Shown one piece after another: positions 18,559 through 29,069 of a DNA stretch of 64,000 nt (position 1 is its first letter; every line of letters begins with the position of its first letter). Where the stretch lies: positions 345,078 to 409,077 of the forward strand of contig MGYJ01000061.1 of the NCBI GenBank assembly GCA_001801685.1, read 5' to 3'. The DNA comes from Gammaproteobacteria bacterium RIFCSPHIGHO2_12_FULL_63_22 (GTDB taxonomy: Bacteria; Pseudomonadota; Gammaproteobacteria; Xanthomonadales; Xanthomonadaceae). The notes beneath the pieces were generated by a model. That model had not been told where the DNA came from and ran no database searches. It saw only the letters and a program-made list of their open reading frames with translations. Made by a program: the position numbers and the translations under genes.

Positions 18559-18945
18559 ATGGCTTACCCCCACTCCAAACCACTGATTACCCGCCTGCGC
18601 GCCTCCGCGCGCCTGGTGGTTATGGTGCTTTTGGTATTCCTGATGAAGGTCGGAATGGTCGTTGCCTGCTCGGCCAACGACTTCGAACCGGCCGCACCAG
18701 ACGGCATGTGGACATCTAGCGTCTCCCTCGCGGCGACCATGGCCGACGGCTCAGGCGACGACAGCAAGATTCCCGATCCACTGCCACATCCGAGTTGCGT
18801 GGACTGCCACTGCCACCATGCCGCAGCACTGACGCCTGAAACCGCGTCGCTCGCTTGGTCAGTAACGAATGCCGAGCCCACAGGCGTGTTTATTCACCAC
18901 CGCCTCGCTCCCCCGCGCCGCGAGTTACGCCCGCCAATCGCCTGA
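18559..18945 (+). CDS. small exported metal-efflux-associated protein preceding czcC (CopL/CzcI-like position)
   Basis: hydrophobic N-terminus, HPSCVDCHCHH motif, directly upstream of czcC. Confidence 0.5.
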   Translation: MAYPHSKPLITRLRASARLVVMVLLVFLMKVGMVVACSANDFEPAAPDGMWTSSVSLAATMADGSGDDSKIPDPLPHPSCVDCHCHHAAALTPETASLAWSVTNAEPTGVFIHHRLAPPRRELRPPIA

Positions 18946-19011
18946 GCACGTCGCCCATGCACCCTGACGCTTTGCCGTCCGGGGATGACGTTCGCTCAGA
19001 GGATTCACACA

Positions 19012-20307
19012 ATGCCTGCTTTTCATGCCACCCGACTCAGCCGAGTCGGGCGGTGGATCGGTATGGGATGGCTGCTCGCCAGTCTAGCCCTGCCTGTTGC
19101 CGCCAAACCCCAAGCCACTCCACCAGCTCCGACCCCACTTGCTCCTAACCCGCTACGGGACGCGCTTCGCGCTGCCTGGCAAAACCATCCGACGGCTCGG
19201 GCAACGGAAGGCAGCCTTGCCGCCGCGCAGGCCCGGGCCGACGCCGCAAGTCAACCGCTCTACAACCCTGAAGTTGATCTCGACGCGGAGAGAGAGGGCG
19301 ACGCCCGCACCACGACCGCGGGACTGAGCCTGACGCTTGACCTGAGTGGCAAGCGACGGGCGCGAGCCGACGCTGCGACCGCCCGCGTCGATCAAGTGAC
19401 AGCAGAAGCGCGCCTCCGTCGACGTGATTTCACCCGCCAATGGTTTACGAGTTGGGCGGACTTGCGGACTTCGCAACGGCGCGCACTCACCGGGGAACGC
19501 CGCGTGGCCTTGGTCAGCCGCTTTGCGGGGCTGGCCGAAAAGCAATTCGCCGCCGATGACATCTCCGGGCTCGAGCGCGATTTGGCCTTGCTTGCTCGCG
19601 ACGAGGCAGAGGCCGAGCAGTCGCAGCTTCTCGCCGAGCGAGCCGAGGCCGAAGCGCAATTTCGCATTGTCGGCGGACTACCGGAGCCCATGGTCGGGCT
19701 TGATCTGCCCAGCGACTCGTTGCCATCTCCGATGGCATCCGGTTCTCCTGTGGACGAGCAACCCGAGTGGCAGGCCGCGCAAGCGGCCGCCCTGGTCGCC
19801 ACTCGCGAGATAGACGTGGCCCGCCGCAATCGAATTGCTGATCCGACGCTGGGGCTGCGTGGCGGCCGGGTCAAGTTCGGCGATGTGCACGACAACATCA
19901 TCGGTGTCTCGATCAGCGTCCCGCTGGTCGTGCGCAATTCATTCAGCGCAGAAGTGGTTGCCGCCCAGGCCGACGCCGATGTCGCTACTGCCGAAGCCGC
20001 TCGAGTTCGGATCGAACTGGAGGCCGAACGCCGCCGCGCAACGGACAGCTTTGCAGCAGCCCGCGCGGCATGGTCTCGCTGGCGCAGCAGCCGCGGCACG
20101 GATATTGACCGCCGCGCCAGTCTCCTCGAGCGCCTTTGGCGCGAAGGCGAGCTGTCCACGGCCGATTACCTGCTGCAGCTCAAGCAAACCCTGGAAACCG
20201 AATTGGCTGGCGCCGAGCTCGAAGCTCGCTTGTGGCGCAGCTACACCGACTATCTCGCCGCCACCGGTCAGCTTGAACGCTGGTCGGGCCTGGAGGGCAC
20301 CCCATGA
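19012..20307 (+). CDS. czcC: TolC-family outer-membrane component of a CzcCBA-type efflux system
   Basis: LRDALRAAWQNHPTARATEGSLAAAQARADAASQPLYNPEVDLDAER; operon with adaptor and RND pump. Confidence 0.88.
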   Translation: MPAFHATRLSRVGRWIGMGWLLASLALPVAAKPQATPPAPTPLAPNPLRDALRAAWQNHPTARATEGSLAAAQARADAASQPLYNPEVDLDAEREGDARTTTAGLSLTLDLSGKRRARADAATARVDQVTAEARLRRRDFTRQWFTSWADLRTSQRRALTGERRVALVSRFAGLAEKQFAADDISGLERDLALLARDEAEAEQSQLLAERAEAEAQFRIVGGLPEPMVGLDLPSDSLPSPMASGSPVDEQPEWQAAQAAALVATREIDVARRNRIADPTLGLRGGRVKFGDVHDNIIGVSISVPLVVRNSFSAEVVAAQADADVATAEAARVRIELEAERRRATDSFAAARAAWSRWRSSRGTDIDRRASLLERLWREGELSTADYLLQLKQTLETELAGAELEARLWRSYTDYLAATGQLERWSGLEGTP

Positions 20308-21524
20308 GAACGACTATGACCAACGTGATTCGTGTCCTGACACTGCCCTTGACCGTCGCGATACTGCTGGCGCTGTCGAGCTGTTCCAAGGCACCAGACC
20401 AGGGCGAGTCGCCCAAGCCTGCTTCGTCGCCGGCCAAGGAAGCCAAACACGAAGAGGGCGGTGAAGAGCACGCCGACGAAGGCGGGGATCATGCAGAAGA
20501 ATCGGAAGCCACGCCGCCGGTAGTGATGGACGACGCAGCGCTCGAGGCTGCTGGCATCAAGCTTCAAACCCTGCAACCGAGCTTGCTGAGCGAGGAGTTG
20601 CGGGCACCCGGCGAAGTCGTGGACAACGCCTACGGCACCACGCTGATTACGCCCCGCGTCGAGGCCCTGGTGGTGCGCCGACATGCAAGGATTGGTGACG
20701 AAGTCCGTGCCGGAGCGCCGTTGGCCACCTTATCCAGCGTGGACGTCGCCAATGCGCAAGCTGACCTGAAGATTGCCGAACAGGAATGGCGGCGCGTTTC
20801 CGCCCTGGGCCGGGAAGCGGTGTCAGGCCGCCGCATCAACGAAGCACAGGTCGCCGTCGAGCGCGCCCGCGCTACCGCTCGCGCGTACGGGTTGCCCGGT
20901 ACGGCGGCCGGACGCACCAATGGCGAGTTCACGCTGACAGCACCGCATGCGGGACGGATCACTGAGGATGAATTCCTGGTCGGTGAACGTATAGAACCAG
21001 GCAAGACCTTGTTCCGGCTGGTGGATGAGTCAGTCGTGTGGGTAGACGCGAAATTGCCCTCCGGAACCGCGTCGCGAATCACCCCCGGAAGCGTGGCCAC
21101 TATCGTCCTCGGTGGTAAACGCATCGCCGGCAAGGTTTTGCGCAGCGCCCATCGCACGTCTGATGCCACTCGCAACGCCTCAATTCGATTGGAGGTGCCC
21201 AATGCTGATGACCGATTGCATGGTGGTGATTTCGTCGAGGTGTATTTCGAGGCCGCTGCCTCGACTGACGGCAATGATCCCGCATCGAGCCAATTGGCGA
21301 TCCCGACCGATGCGTTGGTTCAGATTGAAGGCGAAACCGTCGTGTTCCGTCGCAATGCCACCGGCGCGCTCGAGCCGGTGCCTGTACGCACCGGTGAAGT
21401 CATCGGCGATCGCACCGTGATCCGCGAGGGTCTCAAGGCGGGTGAAAGTGTCGTGGTTGCCGGAGCCTTTGCCGTCAAGTCGCAGATGCTCAAGGCACAA
21501 CTGGGAGAGGGTCATGGTCATTGA
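20304..21524 (+). CDS. czcB: RND efflux periplasmic adaptor
   Basis: lipobox-like SSCSKAP, His/Glu-rich stretch, membrane-fusion core; overlaps czcC. Confidence 0.9.
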   Translation: MRTTMTNVIRVLTLPLTVAILLALSSCSKAPDQGESPKPASSPAKEAKHEEGGEEHADEGGDHAEESEATPPVVMDDAALEAAGIKLQTLQPSLLSEELRAPGEVVDNAYGTTLITPRVEALVVRRHARIGDEVRAGAPLATLSSVDVANAQADLKIAEQEWRRVSALGREAVSGRRINEAQVAVERARATARAYGLPGTAAGRTNGEFTLTAPHAGRITEDEFLVGERIEPGKTLFRLVDESVVWVDAKLPSGTASRITPGSVATIVLGGKRIAGKVLRSAHRTSDATRNASIRLEVPNADDRLHGGDFVEVYFEAAASTDGNDPASSQLAIPTDALVQIEGETVVFRRNATGALEPVPVRTGEVIGDRTVIREGLKAGESVVVAGAFAVKSQMLKAQLGEGHGH

Positions 21525-21554
21525 CTCTCGGTTGGCAACGCAAGGCGGTGCACC

Positions 21555-24500
21555 ATGCTGAACGGCCTGGTCGAGCTTTCCCTGCGCTACAAATTCCTGG
21601 TGCTGATCATTTTTGCGGTGGTGGCCTTTCTCGGCATCAGCGCGGTCCGCAATGTACCCATCGATGCCTTCCCGGATGTGACCCCGGCGCAGGTCAACAT
21701 CTATACCGAGTCGCCCGGCCTGGCGGCTGAAGACGTCGAGCAGCTACTGACCACGCCGGTGGAATCTGCCCTGGCGGGTTTGCCGAAGGTGCAGGAAATA
21801 CGTTCTGTCAGTCTGTTCGGCCTGTCGTATGTCGCCGTCTATTTCGAAGATGACATGGACACCTATTTCGCCCGTCAGCTGGTCAATGAACGCCTCCAGG
21901 AAATCGGTGACCGTTTGCCCGAGGGCTATGGCAAACCGAGCATGGGCCCGAACACCTCGGGCCTTGGCCAGGTGTTCTGGTATACGGTCGAACGCGCTCC
22001 CGGCGTCAGCAAGGAGCAAGTCACCGACATGGACCTGCGCACCTGGCAGGAATGGACCGTGCGTCTCGTACTGCGCACAGCGCCGGGCGTGGACGACGTC
22101 ACGTCCTGGGGCGGTGGCGAGCGCGAGTTCCAGGTGCACATCGATCCGCAACGCCTCTATGCCCGCGGCTTGGGCTTTGGCGATGTGATTGCCGCATTGC
22201 CTGCCAACAACGGTCAGGTCGGCGGAAACGTCATGGACGTGGGTCGTGAACAATTCCTAGTGCGCGGCCTGGGCCTGTTGAAATCGACCAAGGACATCGG
22301 CTCGATCGTGCTCAAGGCCGAGCATGGCGTACCGGTGTACCTGCGCGATGTCGCGACCGTCGTGGAAGCGCCGGCACCGCGCTTTGGCGCGGTAACCCGC
22401 GATGGCCAGGAAGTCGTGCTGGGCATGGCGCTGGCGCGCATTGGCGAGAACGCGAAGGACGTGGTCGAGGCGGTCAAGGGCAAGCTCGACATCGTCCGTG
22501 ATGCGCTGCCCAAGACCATGGTGCTCAAGCCAATTTACGAGCGCACAGACCTGGTTAACAAGGCGGTCCGCACCGCGGTGATGGCGCTGATCGAAGGCTC
22601 GGTGCTGGTGGCGATCATCCTGTACCTGTTCCTGGGTGAGTTGCGCTCGGCGCTGGTGGTGATCGTGACGCTGCCCTTGGCCATGCTCATTGCCTTCATC
22701 GGCATGGGTCAGGTCGGCATGTCGGCCAACCTGATGTCGCTGGCCGGGTTGGCAATCGGCATCGGCATGATGGTGGACGGCGCGGTGGTGATGGTGGAGA
22801 ACGCGTTCCGGATCATGGCCGAGCGCCTGGAGCATGGCGAACAGGTCGACCGAACTTCCGCGGTGCTCACGGCGGCGCGGGAGGTGGCGAATCCGATCAC
22901 CTTTGCAATCGGCATCATCATCGTGGTCTTCCTGCCGCTGTTTTCGCTCGAGGGACTGGAAGGCAAGATGTTCAAGCCGATGGCCTTCAACATCGCGTTC
23001 GCCATGGCCGGTTCGATGCTGCTTAGCCTGACCCTGATCCCGGTGTTGGCATCGATGATCCTGAAGCCCAAGCCCGAGCGCGACACCTGGTTGGTAGCCC
23101 GGATCAAGCGTGTCTACCGGCCGTTGCTCGACAAGGCCCTGGCGCGCAAGCGGGTCGTAGTGGTGAGTGCCGCGGTGGCCTTGTTGGCCAGCCTGGCCTT
23201 GTTTCCCTTCCTCGGGAAGGAGTTCATGCCGCAGCTTCAAGAGGGTTCCATCATGTGGCGGGTCACGGGCATTCCGTCGACATCGCTCAACGAATCGATC
23301 CGCACCAGCAACACGATCGCCGCGGCCTTCAAGAAATTTCCCGAAGTGGAGACGACGCTGGCCATGATCGGCCGTGCAGAAAAGGGCGAGACTGCGGACG
23401 TCAACTACATGGAGATCTACACGGCGCTCAAACCCGAGGATGAGTGGACCAGCGGACGCAACATCAAGCAGCTCGAAGAAGCCATGCAGGAAACGCTGGA
23501 GAAGGTGGTGCCCAATGTGGTGCCCGGTTACACCCAGCCCATCCAGATGCGCGTCGAGGAACTAATCTCCGGCGTGCGCGCGACCCTGGCATTGAAGCTG
23601 TACGGTGAAGACCTGGAGGAGCTGGATCGCATTAGCGCCCAGCTCAAGACCGCGCTCGCCAAAGTGCCCGGGGTCGCGGACCTGTCGCTTGAAGCCAACG
23701 TCGGCAAGCCGCAAATCCAGATCCAGGTCGATCGTGATGAGCTGGCCCGACACGGCATGAATGCCGAGGAAGTCCTGACCATCGTTCGCAACGGCCTGGG
23801 TGGAGAACCTGTCAGCGTCTTGCTTGATGGCGTGAAGCGTTTCGACATTGCCGTGCGCCTGAGCAATGAGACGCGCAATTCGGTCGAGGCCTTGCGTCAG
23901 ATCCCGTTGCGAACTTCCACCGGCGCGGTGGTGCCACTGTCGGAGGTAGCCGAAGTCAGCGTGGCCGAAGGGTACTCCTTCGTGCGTCGCGAGCAACTGC
24001 AACGCTACGCGGTGATCCAGATGGACGTGCGAGGCCGCGATGTCGACAGTTTCGTCAAGGAAGCCGAGGTCGCGATCAAGCAGCAGGTGAAGTTGCCGGC
24101 TGGCTATTGGATCGAATGGGGCGGCGCGTTCGAGAACCAGCAACGCGCTTTGGCCAAGCTCGCCCTGATCGTACCGATCACGATTTTCTTCATCTTCGTG
24201 CTGCTTTACACGGCCTTCAATTCAATCAAATACGCGGCCCTCATCCTGGCCAATGTCCCGTTCGCGACCATTGGCGGATTGCTCGCACTATTCGTGACGG
24301 GACAGTACCTTTCGGTGCCGTCGGCCATTGGATTTATTGCAGTGTTCGGGGTGGCAATGCTCAATGGCATCGTGCTGGTGAGCTTCCTCAATGAATTGCG
24401 CGACAAGGGCCTGTCGGTGCGGGAAGCGGTGGTGCAGGGAACAGCACTGCGATTGCGACCGGTGCTGATGACAGCAAGTGTCGCGATCCTCGGTTTGGTC

Positions 24501-24668
24501 CCAATGTTGCTTTCCAGCGGCGTTGGTGCCGAGACCCAGCGACCGTTGGCCACGGTGGTGGTCGGTGGTTTGCTCAGCTCCACGTTGTTGACCTTGATCC
24601 TGCTGCCCGTGCTCTACGAGTGGATGGAAAATCGCGCCGAGCGCAAAACCAAGGAGGCTGCCCGATGA
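21555..24668 (+). CDS. czcA: heavy-metal efflux RND transporter (CzcA/CusA family)
   Basis: 1037 aa; RND motifs PIDAFPDVTPAQVNIYTESPGLAAEDVEQLLTTPVE, MMVDGAVVMVEN. Confidence 0.93.
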   Translation: MLNGLVELSLRYKFLVLIIFAVVAFLGISAVRNVPIDAFPDVTPAQVNIYTESPGLAAEDVEQLLTTPVESALAGLPKVQEIRSVSLFGLSYVAVYFEDDMDTYFARQLVNERLQEIGDRLPEGYGKPSMGPNTSGLGQVFWYTVERAPGVSKEQVTDMDLRTWQEWTVRLVLRTAPGVDDVTSWGGGEREFQVHIDPQRLYARGLGFGDVIAALPANNGQVGGNVMDVGREQFLVRGLGLLKSTKDIGSIVLKAEHGVPVYLRDVATVVEAPAPRFGAVTRDGQEVVLGMALARIGENAKDVVEAVKGKLDIVRDALPKTMVLKPIYERTDLVNKAVRTAVMALIEGSVLVAIILYLFLGELRSALVVIVTLPLAMLIAFIGMGQVGMSANLMSLAGLAIGIGMMVDGAVVMVENAFRIMAERLEHGEQVDRTSAVLTAAREVANPITFAIGIIIVVFLPLFSLEGLEGKMFKPMAFNIAFAMAGSMLLSLTLIPVLASMILKPKPERDTWLVARIKRVYRPLLDKALARKRVVVVSAAVALLASLALFPFLGKEFMPQLQEGSIMWRVTGIPSTSLNESIRTSNTIAAAFKKFPEVETTLAMIGRAEKGETADVNYMEIYTALKPEDEWTSGRNIKQLEEAMQETLEKVVPNVVPGYTQPIQMRVEELISGVRATLALKLYGEDLEELDRISAQLKTALAKVPGVADLSLEANVGKPQIQIQVDRDELARHGMNAEEVLTIVRNGLGGEPVSVLLDGVKRFDIAVRLSNETRNSVEALRQIPLRTSTGAVVPLSEVAEVSVAEGYSFVRREQLQRYAVIQMDVRGRDVDSFVKEAEVAIKQQVKLPAGYWIEWGGAFENQQRALAKLALIVPITIFFIFVLLYTAFNSIKYAALILANVPFATIGGLLALFVTGQYLSVPSAIGFIAVFGVAMLNGIVLVSFLNELRDKGLSVREAVVQGTALRLRPVLMTASVAILGLVPMLLSSGVGAETQRPLATVVVGGLLSSTLLTLILLPVLYEWMENRAERKTKEAAR

Positions 24669-24994
24669 AACAGATAAAGGCATTCGTTCACCGTAACCGC
24701 GTGTCGGATCTGATCCATGGGCTCGAGGCGGCAGGATTCCGCCGTCTCAGTCTCTTCGACGTCAAGGGCCTGCTGCGGGCGCTCAATTCGCGCGAGCAGC
24801 AGTTCTCGGTCGAGTTCGGCGACCAGGTCATCAGCGAAGTACAGATGGAGCTGTTCTGCGAGGACGTCGATCTCGCGCGAGCCGTCGAGATCTTCCAGCG
24901 CGTGGGCCGAACCGGACGTTCCGAAGCAGGATGGATCTACGTCAGTCATGTCGAGCAAACCATCGCTATCGGCAACGTACCCGAGGAGACGTGA
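24665..24994 (+). CDS. PII-like signalling protein linked to metal efflux
   Basis: MKQIKAFVHRNRVSDLIHGLEAAGF...VEIFQRVGRTGRSEAGWIYVSHVEQTIAIG; overlaps czcA by ATGA. Confidence 0.8.
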   Translation: MKQIKAFVHRNRVSDLIHGLEAAGFRRLSLFDVKGLLRALNSREQQFSVEFGDQVISEVQMELFCEDVDLARAVEIFQRVGRTGRSEAGWIYVSHVEQTIAIGNVPEET

Positions 24995-24995
24995 C

Positions 24996-25892
24996 GTGGG
25001 TGGAGGACACGACCATGGCTCAGGGGGCGTCAAGTACGAAAAACCCTTGTGGTGGGCCTTCGGGCTCACTGCGGCGTTCCTCATCGCCGAGGTTATCGGT
25101 GGCCTGCTGACCAATAGCCTCGCCCTGCTCTCGGACGCCGCGCACATGGCTACCGACGTGGTCGCATTGGCGATTTCCCTGGTCGCGGTCAGGCTGAGTC
25201 GCAAGCCCCCAGACGCAAGGCAAACGTATGGATACGCTCGAATGGAAGCCATAGGCGCGCTGGTCAATGGCGGCATGCTGTTCCTGGTGGCGGGCTACAT
25301 CCTGTGGGAGGCCGTCGGACGATTCCGGCAGCCGCCTGAGGTCTCGTCGACCGGCATGCTGGTGATCGCAGGCCTGGGATTGATCGTCAACCTGATCTCG
25401 ATGCGCCTGCTGAAGGCCGGTAGCGGTGACAGCTTGAACATCAAGGGCGCCTACCTCGAAGTCTGGGCCGACATGCTCGGCTCGGTCGGCGTGATCATCG
25501 GCGCCGTCGTGATCATGATCAGTGGCTGGACGCTGGCTGACCCGATCATCGCCGTGCTCATCGGATTGTGGGTACTGCCGCGCACGTGGACACTGGTGCG
25601 TCAGGCGGGACAGGTGCTTATGCAAGGCGCACCCGGCGGACTGAATCTGGACACAGTGCGCGACATGATGTTGGCCCATCCGGGAATCCTCACGGTCCAC
25701 GACCTGCACGTTTGGGCACTGGGCTCCAAAGAGCCGGTGCTGACCGCACACATTATTCTCAAGGACCAGGCCAGTGCCCCAGATGAGGTCAGGCAATCGC
25801 TGATCGCGGCTTTGGCCGAGAAATTCGATATCGACCACGCCACGTTGCAAATAGAGGCCAGTACCGCGCACAAAGGTAACCAGCATGCGTAG
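24996..25892 (+). CDS. czcD: cation diffusion facilitator CzcD
   Basis: NSLALLSDAAHMATD, TYGYARMEAIGALVNG, HDLHVWALGSKEPVLTAH; GTG start. Confidence 0.92.
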   Translation: MGGGHDHGSGGVKYEKPLWWAFGLTAAFLIAEVIGGLLTNSLALLSDAAHMATDVVALAISLVAVRLSRKPPDARQTYGYARMEAIGALVNGGMLFLVAGYILWEAVGRFRQPPEVSSTGMLVIAGLGLIVNLISMRLLKAGSGDSLNIKGAYLEVWADMLGSVGVIIGAVVIMISGWTLADPIIAVLIGLWVLPRTWTLVRQAGQVLMQGAPGGLNLDTVRDMMLAHPGILTVHDLHVWALGSKEPVLTAHIILKDQASAPDEVRQSLIAALAEKFDIDHATLQIEASTAHKGNQHA

Positions 25893-25928
25893 TCCGTTTG
25901 CTATTGCGGCCAACCAGAGGAAGTAGCG

Positions 25929-28148
25929 ATGAACGCACGTGATGAAGGCTCGGGAAAAGCCAGCGCAGACCAAAAGTGTTGCGACCACGCACCCGCGCCC
26001 GCACCGACGGAAGCGGTCGCGCCCCAGGGCGATCCCGGCGTGTTCCGGATCGCAACCATGGACTGTGCAGTGGAAGAAAGCGAAATTCGTCGCGCGCTGG
26101 CGCCGGTCATCGGAGTGCTTGGCCTCACCTTCCAGCTAAGCGCAAGAACCATAAGGATCGACGCCCCCGCCGATGTAATGCCAACGGCGCTCGAAGCCAT
26201 TCGGCAGGCGGGGTTCGATCCGCAGCCGGTGGCTCCGGTAGCATCGGGCGCGCACGCCGACTCGCCGGTGTCCGAGGGCCTGTGGAGATTGGGCCTCGCG
26301 CTCGCGTTGGCGATTTCCGCCGAACTGGTCGAGTTCTTCGCCCCCGGCACCCTGGTGTTCAAGGGGATCGGAATGGCGCTGGCCGTTGTCGCCATCGCCC
26401 TTGCGGGTATCTCGACCTATCGCAAGGGGCTGGCCTCCTTGCGACGCGGTCGCTTCAACATCAACGCGCTGATGGCAGTTGCGGTGACTGGCGCCTTCCT
26501 GATTGGTCAATGGCCGGAAGCGGCGATGGTGATGGCTCTCTACGCGATCGCCGAACTGATTGAAGCACGCGCACTGGATCGTGCGCGCAACGCCATCAAG
26601 AGCCTGCTCGACCTTGCCCCGGAAACGGCCGAATTGCGCCAGCCCGATGGAGGCTGGCGGGAAGTGCCGGCAGCCGAGGTGAGCCTGGAAGCTGTCGTCC
26701 GGATCAAGCCGGGCGCGCGAGTACCGCTCGATGGAATCATCACTGCAGGCAGCAGCGCGGTGAACCAAGCCCCCGTTACGGGCGAAAGCATCCCGGTTGA
26801 CAAGACCGTGGGCGACCAACTATTCGCCGCCACCATCAACGACACTGGCACCCTGGAGATGCGGGTAACCGCGGCGTCGAGCAATACGATGCTCGCGCGC
26901 ATCATTCACGCCGTCGAGGAAGCACAAGGGGCGCGGGCACCCACTCAGCAGTTCGTCGACCGCTTTGCAGCGGTGTATACGCCGGTTGTCTTCGCGCTCG
27001 CCGTGGCCGTTGCGCTGCTGACGCCGTGGCTTATGGACTGGACGTGGACCCAGGCGTTTTACAAGGCGCTGGTCCTGTTGGTAATCGCCTGTCCCTGTGC
27101 ATTGGTGATCGCCACGCCCGTGACCTTGGTCAGCGGCTTGGCTGCGGCGGCGCGGCGGGGAATAATCATCAAGGGCGGCGTCTACCTCGAAGGCGCGCGC
27201 AACTTGAAGGCGATTGCGCTGGACAAGACCGGCACGATCACTGAGGGTAAGCCGAGGCTGGTTGCCACGGAGCTGCGCCCGTCCAGTGTCGATGAAGCAC
27301 AGGTACTGCGATGGGCGGCATTGATGGCGGGAGAGTCGGACCATCCAGTATCAAGGGCAATTGCATCCGGGCTTGCCGCCAGCGAAGGAACGGTCGAACA
27401 GTTCACTGCTTTGCCGGGACGGGGCGTCCAGGGAAGCGTCGATAGCCAGGAATTGATCCTCGGCAACCATCGGTTGATCGAAGACCGGGCACAATGCAGC
27501 GCGCAGTTGGAGGAACGGCTGGCCGAGCACGAAGCCCAGGGACGCTCAATCACGATGCTCGCCTCCCGGACCGAAGTGCTGGCAGTTTTCGCGGTGGCCG
27601 ACACCATCAAGGAAACCTCGCGCCAGGCCTTGGCCGAGTTGCACGCGCTGGGTGTGTCGTCGGTGATGCTGACGGGCGACAACTCGGCCACCGCAAGAAC
27701 CATCGCGCAACACGCGGGCATAGATGACGCTCGTGGCGACTTGTTGCCCGACGACAAGCTTGCCGCCATCGAAGATATGCAGAAGCGATTCGGACCCACG
27801 GCGATGACCGGCGATGGCATCAACGATTCGCCAGCGCTGGCGCGTGCCGATATCGGATTTGCCATGGGAGGCGCAGGCACGGACACGGCCATGGAGGCGG
27901 CGGACGTCGTCATCATGAACGATGACCTGCGGCGAATTCCCGAGATGATCCGCTTGTCGCGTCGCACGCGCTCGGTGCTGCTGCAGAACATTTACCTCGC
28001 CCTCGGCGTGAAGGCGATTTTTCTGGTGCTCGCGGTATTTGGCAGCGCCACGATGTGGATGGCTGTGTTCGCGGATATGGGCGCGAGCCTCCTCGTAGTC
28101 TTCAATGGCCTACGTCTGCTACGAACGGCGGTGCCGAAGCTGCTGTGA
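25929..28148 (+). CDS. cadA: Cd2+/Zn2+-type P1B ATPase (CadA/ZntA)
   Basis: N-terminal metal-binding-like region (MDCAVEESEIRRAL), ACPCALVIATP, DKTGTITEG, GDGINDSPAL. Confidence 0.93.
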   Translation: MNARDEGSGKASADQKCCDHAPAPAPTEAVAPQGDPGVFRIATMDCAVEESEIRRALAPVIGVLGLTFQLSARTIRIDAPADVMPTALEAIRQAGFDPQPVAPVASGAHADSPVSEGLWRLGLALALAISAELVEFFAPGTLVFKGIGMALAVVAIALAGISTYRKGLASLRRGRFNINALMAVAVTGAFLIGQWPEAAMVMALYAIAELIEARALDRARNAIKSLLDLAPETAELRQPDGGWREVPAAEVSLEAVVRIKPGARVPLDGIITAGSSAVNQAPVTGESIPVDKTVGDQLFAATINDTGTLEMRVTAASSNTMLARIIHAVEEAQGARAPTQQFVDRFAAVYTPVVFALAVAVALLTPWLMDWTWTQAFYKALVLLVIACPCALVIATPVTLVSGLAAAARRGIIIKGGVYLEGARNLKAIALDKTGTITEGKPRLVATELRPSSVDEAQVLRWAALMAGESDHPVSRAIASGLAASEGTVEQFTALPGRGVQGSVDSQELILGNHRLIEDRAQCSAQLEERLAEHEAQGRSITMLASRTEVLAVFAVADTIKETSRQALAELHALGVSSVMLTGDNSATARTIAQHAGIDDARGDLLPDDKLAAIEDMQKRFGPTAMTGDGINDSPALARADIGFAMGGAGTDTAMEAADVVIMNDDLRRIPEMIRLSRRTRSVLLQNIYLALGVKAIFLVLAVFGSATMWMAVFADMGASLLVVFNGLRLLRTAVPKLL

Positions 28149-28323
28149 ATAGGAGTGAAATCCCGCTAAGCGAAGTCGTGCGCAAGTCACATCGGAGCGG
28201 GACACCAAAGAACTGCGCACCGTAGAGGGGCTTCAAACGATGCCTCAACTTGACAGCAACGATTCTGTAGACCGAAGACCTATCTCGCCTTCGAATTTGT
28301 TTCATCCGACAGGAGATTCACTC

Positions 28324-29000
28324 ATGATTCGCCGATTGCTGGTCCCGTTACTGTTTCTGTCTTCGTTCTCCGCCTGCGTCCAGGCTGGCGCCCCGGTTGG
28401 CGATCCGCGTGCAGGTGTCGACTACGAAATCATGCCGATCCCACAGCCTGCTTACGGGCGGGGGAAAATCGAAGTCGCCGAAGTATTCAGCTACCGCTGC
28501 ATTCATTGGGCAGAATTCCAGCCGCTTGTAAATGCCTGGAAAAAACCATGCCAGCCGACGTGCGTTGGGAATACGTGCCTGCCGACTTTGGCGGCAGCTG
28601 GGACGAGTTCGCCCGCGCCTATTTTGCTGCAGAGATTCTCGGCGCGCAGAAACGCACCCATGACGCCGTGTTCAAGGGAGTGTTCGTCGACCAATTGATC
28701 GAGACCGGCACATCGGACGAGATTGCCGATATGTATGCGAAGTTCGGCGTCGATCGCGCGGAATTTGTGAGCACAGCGCGGAGCTTTGGCGTCACCACCA
28801 AGCTCAACCGTGCTCGCCAGTTCGCGCTGGGCAGCGGCGTCACTGGAACGCCGACGATCATCGTCAACGGAAAATATCGGGTAAATGTCACCAAGGACAG
28901 GGGCTTCCCCGGCATGCTGGCTACCACCGCGTTCCTAATCGCCGAGGAGCGCGCCATAGTGTCAGTGACCAAGGCGCGTGCCGCAGCAGAGAAGCCATGA
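28324..29000 (+). pseudogene. dsbA: DsbA-like thiol:disulfide interchange protein, frameshifted, with altered active site
   Basis: frame 1 VAEVFSYRCIHWAEFQPLVNAWKK joins frame 0 TMPADVRWEYVPADFGGSWDEFARAYFAAE...GVTGTPTIIVNGKYRV across A6 at 28540-28545. Confidence 0.8.
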
Positions 29001-29069
29001 CGCATCCGGGAAGAGCGGAGGCCAGGGCTGCATGGCAGCGCTTGTGCTTTCTACACAGGACATCGATTC

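Noticed and set aside
22257-23240. 327-aa minus-strand ORF
   Set aside because: Antisense to czcA
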